Translations under genes and position numbers: made by a program
Source: Streptomyces sp. 15-116A
GTDB taxonomy: Bacteria > Actinomycetota > Actinomycetes > Streptomycetales > Streptomycetaceae
Length of the DNA: 64,000 nt
Assembly: GCF_025290915.1 (NCBI RefSeq)
Contig: NZ_JAOCQE010000006.1
Span: 1 to 64,000 of the forward strand
Direction of reading: 5' to 3'
The notes under the pieces: generated by a model
The model's input: the letters and a program-made list of their open reading frames with translations, nothing else
The model's database searches: none
Told to the model about the DNA's origin: nothing
Part shown: one piece after another, positions 40,224 through 49,002 of the stretch
Position numbering within the stretch: position 1 is the first letter of the stretch
How the letters are laid out: every line of letters begins with the position of its first letter

Positions 40224-43200
40224 ATGGAGGACCGCTACAGCGTCGTTGCGGAACCGCCTCTGTCCCCGCCCGGTGTCTCGGTCGAGCATCTCGAGCGCCT
40301 GGCCGCCGCCCTCAACAGCGTGGAAGACCCGGCCACCGCTCTGCACGACCTCACCGTCGACATGGTCGAACTCGCCTTCAACTCCCTGCCGCACAAGACC
40401 CGGCAGGAGCTGCTGCGCAGACTGGGCATCCGCATAGCAGCCCCTCGCCGCGCGGGCAGCGCCCTGTGCCGGGACGTACTGTGCCGACTGCGTCGCGAGG
40501 CAGCGCAGCAGCCGCGTACGCGCGGGGTCAGGGACCTCACCTCCACCGTGATGAACCAGGTGGTCAGGTTTGTCTTCGCGCCGGACGGCGAGACGGTGCC
40601 CGACCCGGTGTCCCGGTGGGGAGCGACACTTGTCCGGGCCACGGTGTTCGCCTGGTGCAACGCTTCCGTCGCCGACGCTCACATCATCGCCTGGGCGGCG
40701 GACCAGGACTGGTTCGCGGGGACGGCCGAGGACAAGGGGAGCGAACAACTCGCCGCTGTCGGGGACGCGGCGCGGTCCGTGAAGGCGGCGTACCCGGGAT
40801 TCAGGCCTGGTGCGGCGGAGGCCACGCCGTCGACGAAGGACGAGAATCCGCGTGGGCGCACCGCCGCGGACGAGCAGATCGCCAGCGTTTCCGCGCATGC
40901 CGGAACCGAGGAGGTCACGGAACCGGAGGCGGCCTGTCGTGAGCTGGAGGGGGCTCTGGACCGCGCCCGGCATGCCGCGGAGAGCGTGACCGGCGCGATC
41001 ACGGACGGCCGGGCTCCGCAGGACGCGGATGTGGCTGTCCTGAGCGCGCTGAGCGGATACTTCGACAGCGCGGAGGCGGCGTTCCGTGCGGCGGGTATCG
41101 AGGGGGTACGACGCCGCTTGGCGGACATGACGCGAGCCGCACACGCGTACCGTACGACGCACGCACGCGACCTGAAGGCACGCGAAGCGGTCGAGACCAT
41201 GCTGCATGTCACGTGCCGGCCGGACAGTCCTGTGGCGCCCGCTGCCGAGGCCGTACGGGGTGTGGCCCGAAGACTGCTGGACACCGCGGTGTGGGACCGC
41301 CCGCAGCGTGAGGAGAGTGACGCGCTTGCCGCGCTGGCCCGGCTCATCCGGCTGGGACGGCAGGCGGACGCCGCGGCGGAGATCCTCGCTCTGCAGCAGG
41401 AGGTCACCACGGTGCTGCCCGAGTGCGCCGTCGCTGCGGTGATGCCGCACGAACTGACGTTGCCGCAGGCGGAGGGCACGGCCGATGAGAACGGCGAGGC
41501 AACGAACGTGGTGGCGACCGGCCCGTCCGATCCCGCCGCCGCGCCCATGACGGACGCCGTTGCCCCTTCGCCGGTTCAGACCGAGCAGGGCACGGGGCCG
41601 GAGACCACCGGGCCTGCCGCCGAAGACCGGGAGTTCCAGCCCGTCCCGGACCCGGGCAGCAGCGCGCCCGCCCTGACGACGGCCCGTCCCGCCGTCGGTG
41701 ACCCGGCACAGCCCACTGCGACGGAGGCGGAAACCGAGACAGAGCTGGTCCCGGAGCCCGCGCACACGGTCGAGCCCTCCACGCCGGGCGAGGAGACTGC
41801 ACCTTCCCTGACATCGGCCCAAGCCACGCCGCCCGTCCCCAAGACCGTTCCCGCCGTCTCCGCCGCGGACGACGAGGGGCAGGGTGAGGATCCCGTCGCG
41901 TCCGCGGCCGAGCAGGCCTTGGCGCAGCTCATCGCGGAGCGCCGCTTCGGACTGGCCCATCACGTGGCGAAGGCCGCCCATCGCCCCGCGCCGCAGGTCG
42001 CGGCGCTCCGCCTGGCCGGTGCCGCAGCGCTGCTCACCTCCGGTGACAGCCAGGGCGCCCGGCTCACCATGGACCTGCTCCAGCAGTACGGCGGATACGC
42101 GGGCCGGGAGGCGGAGGACTGTGCACTGCTTCTGCTGCCCGCCCTGCTGCGCACAGCGTTGATCACCGGCGACCACACGGCGGGCGCCCAGCTCAAGGCT
42201 CTGGTGCCCCGGCTGCCGGACCGCCTCGCTGAGGCCGCCGCCTCGGTGGCCGACCGCGCTCTCAGCGGCGCCCTGCTGATCGCCTCCCCACTGAACGTCT
42301 TCGCCGACGTGTCCAGGACGGAGGCCCGGCTGCGCGAGCTGCGGGACCATTCCCGTGCCCTGCTGGCGCCGCCGAGGCTGCGCTTCGCACGGGCGACGGA
42401 GATCGCGAAGCACTGGCTGGCTCCGGACAAGGGAATGCTCGGATCGCTGCTCACGACCGTGGCCGACGACCACCGCGACGCGGTGCCGCAGGTGCGGGAG
42501 AAGGCCGAACGCCTGTCGAAGCTGAGCGAGATCAACAACGAGATCGACCGCATGGACCGCAAGTACCGCTCGGCCAGCGGCAAACCGCTCCAGGGCTCCG
42601 GACGGCAGGATCTGGTGCATCTCGTGGAACGCGTGGTCAGCCTGGTCAAGGAGTGGTGCCTGGCCGTCGACAGCATCCGGCGCGGCGACCGGTCCGACGG
42701 CAGCAGGGCGGTCAAGGAGATCTCCTCCTTGCGTCACTCTCTGCTGGCGGGCAGGGAGGCCGTGCTCGCGGAGCTGGAGCAGATGGGCCGTCGCTCGGGC
42801 GCTGTCTCCGCCGCGACGGCATGGGCGGCCCGTGACGCTGTGGAGGAACTGTTCGCTCTGCTGGCCGGTGACACCGCCGCCGCCCGCACCGGCGGCTCGG
42901 TCGACCCCGAACTGCTCCTGGACGCGGAGCTGCTGAAGGTGTGCGACACCCGCGCCGAGCAGCCGCCGCTCGGCCGGCTGCTCGCAGCGGTCGACCGCGA
43001 CTGGCAGGACGCCCTCGCCGAGCGGCTCGACCATGACGCGTTCGCCGCGGCCCGCACCATCGCGGACCTGGCCGGACGCGGGCTGCTGCCCGCCGTGCAG
43101 CCGGGGACGTTCACCCCGCCCGCGCCGGCCGAGATCGATGAGCGGGAGACCCGCAGGCGCACGGAGCTGCGCCGTGTGCACGACGAACTCGTCGCCGAGC

Positions 43201-46200
43201 TGCACCGTGCCCAGGCCGACGGAGCCGTGACCGACGACCAGGACCTGCGCCTCCAGGCGCTGCTGGCCGGCGCCCGCGACCAGCTCGACGGCCCTGGCAG
43301 CCACGACCTGATGGACGTACGGCGGGCGCTCGACACCGTACGCGGTGACCTGCCCGCCTACCGGCAGCAGGCCGCCGACCGGATCCGGGCCCGGCTCGAC
43401 GCCCTCGACCTTCCGGAAGAGGAACGGGCCCAGGTCCTGCGGCACCTGGACACCGGCGGCCTGCCCACCGCAGCCGACCTGGTGTACTTCCTGGAGATCG
43501 GAGAACAGGTCCCGGAGATCGACGGTGGCGAGTCGCACCTGACCGATTTCTTCCCGACGGTGCCCGACGGTCTGCCGAAGGGCATCGACCGCGACCTGGT
43601 CGAGCTGGTCCGGGCCGCCGGCAAGCACCCCACGCTGCCCGTCCTGGACTACAGCTCGCTGTCCACCGACGAGGCGGCGCTGGCGGCCGACGCGCTCGAC
43701 GAGTGGCGGATCCTGGCCGCGGCCGAGCCGAACGACCGGCTCGAGGTCTCCGCCAAGCGGCAGCTCCTGCCCGCCCTCAAGCTCCTCGGCTACGACGCCA
43801 AGAGCGCCAGGCCACTCGATGAGCGGACGCATCGCGGTCGCCGTCGCGAGCACCGTCTGTTCGAGCTGACCGATGTGGAGATCAACGGCAGGGCGAAGGC
43901 GCCCGCGTTCGGTTCGCAGATCAGGGAGCAGGGCGGCACGCTGCGGGTGCTGATGGTCTGGGGCCGGCCGCCCGCCGAGTTCGTCATGAGCCTGGCGGAG
44001 CCCGACACCAGCGGATCGAGTCTCCTGGTCGCCTACTTCGGCACGCTCAGCCGCGAGCACCGCGCCGAGCTCGCCGCCGGAGCCGGCCGGCTGCAGCCGC
44101 TGCTGGTCGTCGACGACGCCGCCCTCGCCTATCTCGCCGCACGAGGAAACCGCCAGGCCAGCACCGCCACCCAGACGCTGCTGCCGTTCTCCGGCGTCAA
44201 TCCCTACATCCGGGAGAAGCGCGGCCGGATCGGCGGCGAGATGTTCTACGGCCGTGACGCCGAACGCAAGAGCATCATCGACCCGCGCGGCACCCAGGTC
44301 ATCTTCGGCGGCCGCGGCCTGGGCAAGTCGGCACTGCTGGCCGATGCCGGGGAGCGGTTCATGGAGCAGCGTCCGGGCTACCACCAGGCGGTGTACGTGA
44401 ACCTCGACCAGGAGAACATCGGCAAGGGCAGCGCACTGGGCCCGGAGATGCTGTGGAGCGTCCTGGACCGGGAGCTGGCCGCGGTGCAGGTGACGCCGGA
44501 CCGGCCGCAGGGGCGAAAGTCGGGCAAGGATGTGTCCGACCGGGTCCGCACGGCCATTCGCACGTGGCTCGACGGGGACTCCCGTCGTCGCCTGCTGATC
44601 CTGCTCGACGAGTGCGACCAGTTCTTCGAGGCGGATGCCCCCCGCTTCGACCAGACGAAGAAACTCAAGGGCCTCGGCTCGGACACCAAGGACCACGCCA
44701 AGGTCGTGTTCGCCGGTCTGCACTCCGTGCAGCGGTTCTCCAAGCTGGCGAGCAACGGCCCGTTCGGCCACCTCGCGCAGACCCCGAAGGTGATCGGTCC
44801 GCTCGCTCCCCAGTTCGCCGCCGAACTGCTCGTCGAGCCGATGCGGGCACTCGGCTTCGAGTTCGGCGATCTGGACCTCGTCAACCGGGTGCTCGGCTAC
44901 TGCTCCTACCAGCCCTTCCTGCTGCAGATGTTCGGGCACCGGCTGGTCGAGGTGATGCACCGCAAGCGGGCGCGGCGCGGAGCGGAAGGACCCCCGTACA
45001 CGGTGGAGCTCGCCGACATCGAGATCGTGGAGTCGGACTCCGGCCTCAGGGAGAGCATCTCGGCGGCCTTCAAGGACACGCTGAGCCTCGACCACCGCTA
45101 CGACGTGATCGCCAATGTGCTGGCGCACCACGCCCGCCATCACGGACTGGAGGTGCGGCTGAGCGACACCGAACTGCGCGAGGAGTGCGAGACGTTCTGG
45201 CGCAAGGGCTTCGAGCAGCTCGACACCGAGGGCTTCCGCGCCTATCTGTCCGAGATGGTGGGACTCGGCATCCTCGCCCCCAACCACGACGGCCAGGGCT
45301 GGCACCTGCGCGGTCCCAACGCGCTGCGCATGATCGGCACCTCGCACGAGGTGGAAGCCCGCCTGCTCCGTGCGGAGCGGGACTACAAGCTGCAGGAGAG
45401 CATCGTGCAGGAGGGCCGCCCCGAACTGCCCGACGGCCGGCCCGCCCCGCTCAGCATCACGCAGCTGGACGATCTGCTCGGCGAGCGGGCCAACCAGACG
45501 AGGGTCGTCCTCGGCACCGATGCCACCGGCGTCAAGGATGTCGCCGACACCCTGCGTACCATCGCCGGGCGCATCGCCGACTGGCAACTGCCGGCTGTCG
45601 GCAAGCCCAGTGTCTACAAGCAGGAACTCGTCGGCGGACGCCCACGGGAACGGCGGGTCGTCATCAGCGATTTCGTCAACTACCGCGATCCGGTACGGCC
45701 CGAGACCTGCCGTGAGGCCGTCGACCTCGCCGAGAACCTGCTGCCCCACACCCCGGGGGTGACCCGCGCGGTCGTCCTCGTCACCGATCCGGCCCAGCTC
45801 GCCCTGTGGCGATCGCTGCTGATGGGTACGGAACAGACCTCGGCCGCCCCCGTGGTGCTGCGCCGCCACGATCAGCGCAGCCTGCGCGGCTGGGCGCAGC
45901 GTGTGGAGATGTTCCACACGGAGGACCGCCTGGACCGCCTCCATGAGCTGACCGGCGGCTGGCCGCTGCTGGTCGGACGGGCGCACCGTCTGCACACCGA
46001 ACTGGAGGACCCTGACGAGGTGCTGCGCCGCCTGGCGGGCCTGCGCACGGACCGGGCCGAGGCCGCCGCGTTCGTCGAGGCGACCGGTGTGTACGCGGAT
46101 CCGCTGCTCGCCACCGCGTACCGGGCGCTCGCGGCGGAGTTCGAGGAGGGACCGTTCGACATCGAGGCGGCCGTCACCGCCGTCGTGCTGCGGGCGGGAG

Positions 46201-46325
46201 TCGACGACGAGGACGAGGCCCGATGGCTCGTCGCCTGCCTCGACGCCCTCCAGGTCTTCGACCGCGAGGACACTCACGTGCGTCTGGAGACGGTTCTCCG
46301 TGAGTGCGTGGGGCTGCACGGGTGA
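40224..46325 (+). CDS. Giant (2,033-aa) P-loop ATPase of STAND/AAA type
   Basis: One uninterrupted 2,033-codon frame with GGAG nine bases before the ATG. Residues 1-400 are helical. About 400-560 is a Pro/Ala/Glu-rich low-complexity linker. About 560-1,330 holds long helices and coiled-coil regions (NEIDRMDRKYRSAS, DERETRRRTELRRVHDEL). The NTPase core follows: Walker A IFGGRGLGKSALLADAG near 1,360-1,375, Walker B LLILLDECDQFFEAD near 1,457-1,471, and a KVVFAGLHSVQRF sensor-1-like strand near 1,492. It then has a winged-helix-like region and a C-terminal helical tail. The layout suits a signalling ATPase that oligomerises on a trigger, as in STAND defence proteins, but no sensor or effector domain is identifiable. 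Antisense open frames across it are shadows. Confidence 0.8.
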   Translation: MEDRYSVVAEPPLSPPGVSVEHLERLAAALNSVEDPATALHDLTVDMVELAFNSLPHKTRQELLRRLGIRIAAPRRAGSALCRDVLCRLRREAAQQPRTRGVRDLTSTVMNQVVRFVFAPDGETVPDPVSRWGATLVRATVFAWCNASVADAHIIAWAADQDWFAGTAEDKGSEQLAAVGDAARSVKAAYPGFRPGAAEATPSTKDENPRGRTAADEQIASVSAHAGTEEVTEPEAACRELEGALDRARHAAESVTGAITDGRAPQDADVAVLSALSGYFDSAEAAFRAAGIEGVRRRLADMTRAAHAYRTTHARDLKAREAVETMLHVTCRPDSPVAPAAEAVRGVARRLLDTAVWDRPQREESDALAALARLIRLGRQADAAAEILALQQEVTTVLPECAVAAVMPHELTLPQAEGTADENGEATNVVATGPSDPAAAPMTDAVAPSPVQTEQGTGPETTGPAAEDREFQPVPDPGSSAPALTTARPAVGDPAQPTATEAETETELVPEPAHTVEPSTPGEETAPSLTSAQATPPVPKTVPAVSAADDEGQGEDPVASAAEQALAQLIAERRFGLAHHVAKAAHRPAPQVAALRLAGAAALLTSGDSQGARLTMDLLQQYGGYAGREAEDCALLLLPALLRTALITGDHTAGAQLKALVPRLPDRLAEAAASVADRALSGALLIASPLNVFADVSRTEARLRELRDHSRALLAPPRLRFARATEIAKHWLAPDKGMLGSLLTTVADDHRDAVPQVREKAERLSKLSEINNEIDRMDRKYRSASGKPLQGSGRQDLVHLVERVVSLVKEWCLAVDSIRRGDRSDGSRAVKEISSLRHSLLAGREAVLAELEQMGRRSGAVSAATAWAARDAVEELFALLAGDTAAARTGGSVDPELLLDAELLKVCDTRAEQPPLGRLLAAVDRDWQDALAERLDHDAFAAARTIADLAGRGLLPAVQPGTFTPPAPAEIDERETRRRTELRRVHDELVAELHRAQADGAVTDDQDLRLQALLAGARDQLDGPGSHDLMDVRRALDTVRGDLPAYRQQAADRIRARLDALDLPEEERAQVLRHLDTGGLPTAADLVYFLEIGEQVPEIDGGESHLTDFFPTVPDGLPKGIDRDLVELVRAAGKHPTLPVLDYSSLSTDEAALAADALDEWRILAAAEPNDRLEVSAKRQLLPALKLLGYDAKSARPLDERTHRGRRREHRLFELTDVEINGRAKAPAFGSQIREQGGTLRVLMVWGRPPAEFVMSLAEPDTSGSSLLVAYFGTLSREHRAELAAGAGRLQPLLVVDDAALAYLAARGNRQASTATQTLLPFSGVNPYIREKRGRIGGEMFYGRDAERKSIIDPRGTQVIFGGRGLGKSALLADAGERFMEQRPGYHQAVYVNLDQENIGKGSALGPEMLWSVLDRELAAVQVTPDRPQGRKSGKDVSDRVRTAIRTWLDGDSRRRLLILLDECDQFFEADAPRFDQTKKLKGLGSDTKDHAKVVFAGLHSVQRFSKLASNGPFGHLAQTPKVIGPLAPQFAAELLVEPMRALGFEFGDLDLVNRVLGYCSYQPFLLQMFGHRLVEVMHRKRARRGAEGPPYTVELADIEIVESDSGLRESISAAFKDTLSLDHRYDVIANVLAHHARHHGLEVRLSDTELREECETFWRKGFEQLDTEGFRAYLSEMVGLGILAPNHDGQGWHLRGPNALRMIGTSHEVEARLLRAERDYKLQESIVQEGRPELPDGRPAPLSITQLDDLLGERANQTRVVLGTDATGVKDVADTLRTIAGRIADWQLPAVGKPSVYKQELVGGRPRERRVVISDFVNYRDPVRPETCREAVDLAENLLPHTPGVTRAVVLVTDPAQLALWRSLLMGTEQTSAAPVVLRRHDQRSLRGWAQRVEMFHTEDRLDRLHELTGGWPLLVGRAHRLHTELEDPDEVLRRLAGLRTDRAEAAAFVEATGVYADPLLATAYRALAAEFEEGPFDIEAAVTAVVLRAGVDDEDEARWLVACLDALQVFDREDTHVRLETVLRECVGLHG

Positions 46326-46433
46326 GAGCAGCGACGACACGTGAACCGCGAGCGGCGACAGCCACAGCCCTGACGGTGGCGGCACAGCGGTCGCGGTTCA
46401 CGGCCGCTCGGTACGACGCCAGCCGATACCGTG

Positions 46434-46462
46434 TTGCGATTTTCGCAACTAGCTCGTACGGT
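46434..46462 (+). promoter_or_regulatory. Leaderless promoter with operator palindrome for the XRE-ImmA gene
   Basis: TTGCGA (46434-46439), 17 bases, TACGGT (46457-46462), then six bases to ATG 46469, so the transcript should begin at the start codon. The perfect palindrome TTGCGA-TTT-TCGCAA (46434-46448) covers the -35 box and is a natural site for autorepression by the HTH protein it precedes. The methylase promoter at 23301 has the same design. Confidence 0.7.
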
Positions 46463-46468
46463 AAATTC

Positions 46469-47650
46469 ATGAGCGAGTCCGTGATCGATCGTGTACGCAG
46501 TGTCATGGCAGCGGCGTCGGTCAACCAGGCGGCGTTCGCCGAAGCGATCGGGCTGACGTCCGACAAACTCTCCAAGTCCCTGGCCGGCGTCCGCAGGTTC
46601 ACGTCGTACGACCTGGCCCGGATCGCGGAGTTCGGCCACACCACGGTGGACTGGCTGCTGACCGGGCGGGAACCGCAGCGCCCCTCCTTCGCGGCGCGCA
46701 CGAGCGTACCGACAGTCGATGAGCGGGGCCGCGACAGGCTGAGCGAACTGATCGAGCGCTTCACCACGGCGTACGAAGTGATCGATCTCCTCGGTCTGTC
46801 GCCCGAGCTGCCGGAGCTGCCGACTGTACGGGCAGACCTCAAGCGCTACGTCGACCAGGGCGTGGCCCTGGCTGACGACGCCCTGGCCAGGCTCAGGGGC
46901 GAGGGGGCGCCGGCCATCGGCGAACTGGGCACTGCCGATCTGCTCCAGCTCGCAGAGCGCGCCTTCGGCGTGGACGTCGCGAAAGTCGGCCTGCCCGACG
47001 GACTCGACGGCGCCGCCTGGCAGGCCGACGGATTCCGGCTGGTGATGCTCGCCCTGACCGACGTACCCACTCGTCAGCGCTTCACGCTCGCCCACGAACT
47101 CGGCCACATCTTGGCGCGAGATGCCCAGGATCTGCTGACAGAGACGCATCTGTCCCCTGGACATCAGAAGGACCTGACCGAGGTACGCGCCAACGTGTTC
47201 GCCGCCAACCTCCTGATGCCGAGGGACGAGATCGTCGCAGCGGTGCAGAACAGCGAACTCACCGACGAACGACTCACCCAGCTGGTCGTGCGATTCGAGG
47301 TATCGCCCAGCGCTCTCGCGGCCCGGCTCGGCCAACTCCGTGCCATCACCTCGGAGTCCGCGAACAGACTCCGTGGAATGACCACGCAGGACTGCCACTG
47401 GCTGGCGGGCCAGAGTGACCTGTACGAAGCGCGTAAGACGTGGTCACAGACCAAGCGTCTCCCCTACCGGCCGGCCCTGCTCCTCTACGAGGCGTATCTG
47501 GCCGGCGACACCACCCTGCGTCCGCTGGCCGCGTACACCGGCCTGGACGTCGACACAGTTCGCGGCAGGCTCGAACCCGAACCGGTCCCGCCGGGCGTGG
47601 AGTCCTCCAGCACGGGTGCCGACGAAGGGGACCTGGTCTTCCAGCCATGA
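46469..47650 (+). CDS. XRE-family regulator with ImmA/IrrE metallopeptidase domain
   Basis: A 393-residue protein. Residues about 5-65 are a lambda-repressor-type HTH (VNQAAFAEAIGLTSDKLSKSL). About 150-300 is the ImmA/IrrE zinc peptidase with RFTLAHELGHILARD near residue 210 (HExxH) and EVRANVFAANLLMP near 240 (third ligand Glu). A helical tail follows. Such proteins relieve repression by cleaving a partner or act as antitoxins. The next gene, a PIN-like protein, overlaps by four bases (ATGA). This pairing matches the COG2856-type antitoxin plus PIN-type toxin modules of which RosmerTA is an example. The palindrome over the promoter suggests autoregulation. ATG 46469 is supported by the leaderless promoter; the longer in-frame extension is rejected. 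Confidence 0.85.
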   Translation: MSESVIDRVRSVMAAASVNQAAFAEAIGLTSDKLSKSLAGVRRFTSYDLARIAEFGHTTVDWLLTGREPQRPSFAARTSVPTVDERGRDRLSELIERFTTAYEVIDLLGLSPELPELPTVRADLKRYVDQGVALADDALARLRGEGAPAIGELGTADLLQLAERAFGVDVAKVGLPDGLDGAAWQADGFRLVMLALTDVPTRQRFTLAHELGHILARDAQDLLTETHLSPGHQKDLTEVRANVFAANLLMPRDEIVAAVQNSELTDERLTQLVVRFEVSPSALAARLGQLRAITSESANRLRGMTTQDCHWLAGQSDLYEARKTWSQTKRLPYRPALLLYEAYLAGDTTLRPLAAYTGLDVDTVRGRLEPEPVPPGVESSSTGADEGDLVFQP

Positions 47651-48192
47651 CGCGCCATTGCTGGTTTCCCGACAACACGGTGCTGTGCAACTTCGCGGTC
47701 GTCGACCGCCTGAGTCTGCTGGAGAAGGTTCTCGACGGTCGCGGCCGTTGGACACAGGCGGTCGCGGCAGAAGCGGCGCAGTCGAAGCAGTACTGGCCGA
47801 GACTGAGCCAGGTGATCGACGGCGGATGGCTCGGCGACCCGATCGAGATCGACGACCCGGCCGAAACAGCCCTGGTCGACCGCGTCCGCCGCGTCGTCTT
47901 CGCGGGCTCACCGTCCCGGCCCCGGCAGCACCTGGGTGAGGCAGAGACGCTGCTCCTCATCGAACATCGGAGTGAGTTCGCCGGTTCGGTGTGGATCACG
48001 GACGACGGCGAAGCCGGCCACTACGCGCGCCGCAAGGGCATCTGCGTCAAGAACACCGTCGATCTCATGCGAGAGGCCGTGGTGGAGGGCCTTGTCGCGG
48101 CCGATGACGGGCACGGCATGCTGCTGAGGATGCGACAGTCCGGCCGACACCTTCGAGGCATTCCCCCGAGACCGGCAGACCTGTTGCAGTAG
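47647..48192 (+). CDS. PIN-like nuclease, probable toxin of the XRE-ImmA module
   Basis: A 181-residue protein. HCWFPDNTVLCNFAVVDR at the N-terminus gives the first PIN Asp, HLGEAETLLLIEHR near residue 100 the conserved Glu region, and VWITDDGEAGHYARRKGI near 117 the later acidic pair, in the order expected for PIN-domain RNases. The ATG overlaps the stop of the ImmA-type gene, so toxin and antitoxin are translated in a fixed ratio. Most PIN toxins cleave tRNA or mRNA. The 208 bases after its stop hold no convincing gene. The PIN call is by motif spacing only; a DUF4411-like assignment would need a profile search. Confidence 0.7.
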   Translation: MTRHCWFPDNTVLCNFAVVDRLSLLEKVLDGRGRWTQAVAAEAAQSKQYWPRLSQVIDGGWLGDPIEIDDPAETALVDRVRRVVFAGSPSRPRQHLGEAETLLLIEHRSEFAGSVWITDDGEAGHYARRKGICVKNTVDLMREAVVEGLVAADDGHGMLLRMRQSGRHLRGIPPRPADLLQ

Positions 48193-48400
48193 GGCGGGCG
48201 GTGTTGCGGCGCGATCCCGGGCTGATCGAGGCATACTGGCCGGCCACTCCCTCGAACTCGCTTGCATCATTGTCATCCCAGCGGTCAAGTGGCGATGAGG
48301 ACGTGCCACTGCCGGACGACCCCGTCAGCAGCACGAACCGGTCGGCCAGGCGCGACGCCGAAACGGCACGCGGGGTAGCACGGGCACGTTCGTGGCCACG

Positions 48401-48835
48401 TCAAGCGCCCGCACCGTCGCACTCGGCCCACACCGTCTTGCCGGTGGGCGGGTACGGCTCGGTGCCCCAGCGGTCGGCGAGGGCGGCGACGAGGAGGAGG
48501 CCGCGGCCCGACTCGGAGTCCGCCTCCGGTGGGTTCGATGTGGGCAGGTGATCGCCGCGGGCGTCGCTGACGGCGATGCGGAGGGTGCCGGTCGTGGTGG
48601 TGAGGGTGAGGCCGAGGCGGAAGCTGCGGCCCGGCACCCGTCCGTGGAGCGCCGCGTTGGCGGCGAGCTCGGCGGTGATCACTTCGGCGCGTTCGGTGAC
48701 GTCGGGTGACACGTCCCAGGTGCGGAGCTGCTCGACGGCCAGGAGGCGGGCGAGACGGGCGCCGCGGCGGGTGGAGGACAGCAGCTGCGAGAACGTGCGG
48801 ACGGACGCGGGAAGTTGGGGCGTGGTTGCGTGCAT
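48401..48835 (-). CDS. RsbW-like anti-sigma ATP-binding protein
   Basis: A 144-residue GHKL ATPase. ERAEVITAELAANAALHG near residue 50 is the N-box with the Mg-binding Asn, RIAVSDARGD near 92 the G1 box and GRGLLLVAALADRWGTE near 112 the G2 box. It ends AECDGAGA. Streptomyces has many such short RsbW-type proteins, often paired with WhiJ-like regulators, as here, where it is divergent from the HTH/DUF5753 gene. The likely role is sequestering a sigma factor or phosphorylating an antagonist; the partner is unknown. I chose ATG 48835; the longer frame upstream is not conserved in character. Confidence 0.85.
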   Translation of the reverse strand: MHATTPQLPASVRTFSQLLSSTRRGARLARLLAVEQLRTWDVSPDVTERAEVITAELAANAALHGRVPGRSFRLGLTLTTTTGTLRIAVSDARGDHLPTSNPPEADSESGRGLLLVAALADRWGTEPYPPTGKTVWAECDGAGA

Positions 48836-49002
48836 GGGGCCACGGTGGCGGTTGCGCGGGGGCGCGATCCAGGAGCACGGCCCGTACGGTGCGTCAGCGT
48901 ACGGGCACAATCGGTGGACGGTACGGGGATCTTGCCGTCACTCTGGGTGCTGTCGAGTGCGGGGATGCAGGACGGTACGTACGCACCTGGAGGTGGCCGC
49001 GG

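Noticed and set aside
40116-46385. A 2,089-codon open frame antisense to the giant ATPase gene
   Set aside because: Typical GC-rich antisense shadow. It has no domain motifs or ribosome binding site, while the plus frame has Walker A/B and good initiation signals.
48193-48400. Possible small gene between the PIN-like gene and the RsbW-like gene
   Set aside because: Open frames here are Arg/Ser-rich with no start signals; only a weak AGTGGC/GCCACT hairpin was seen.
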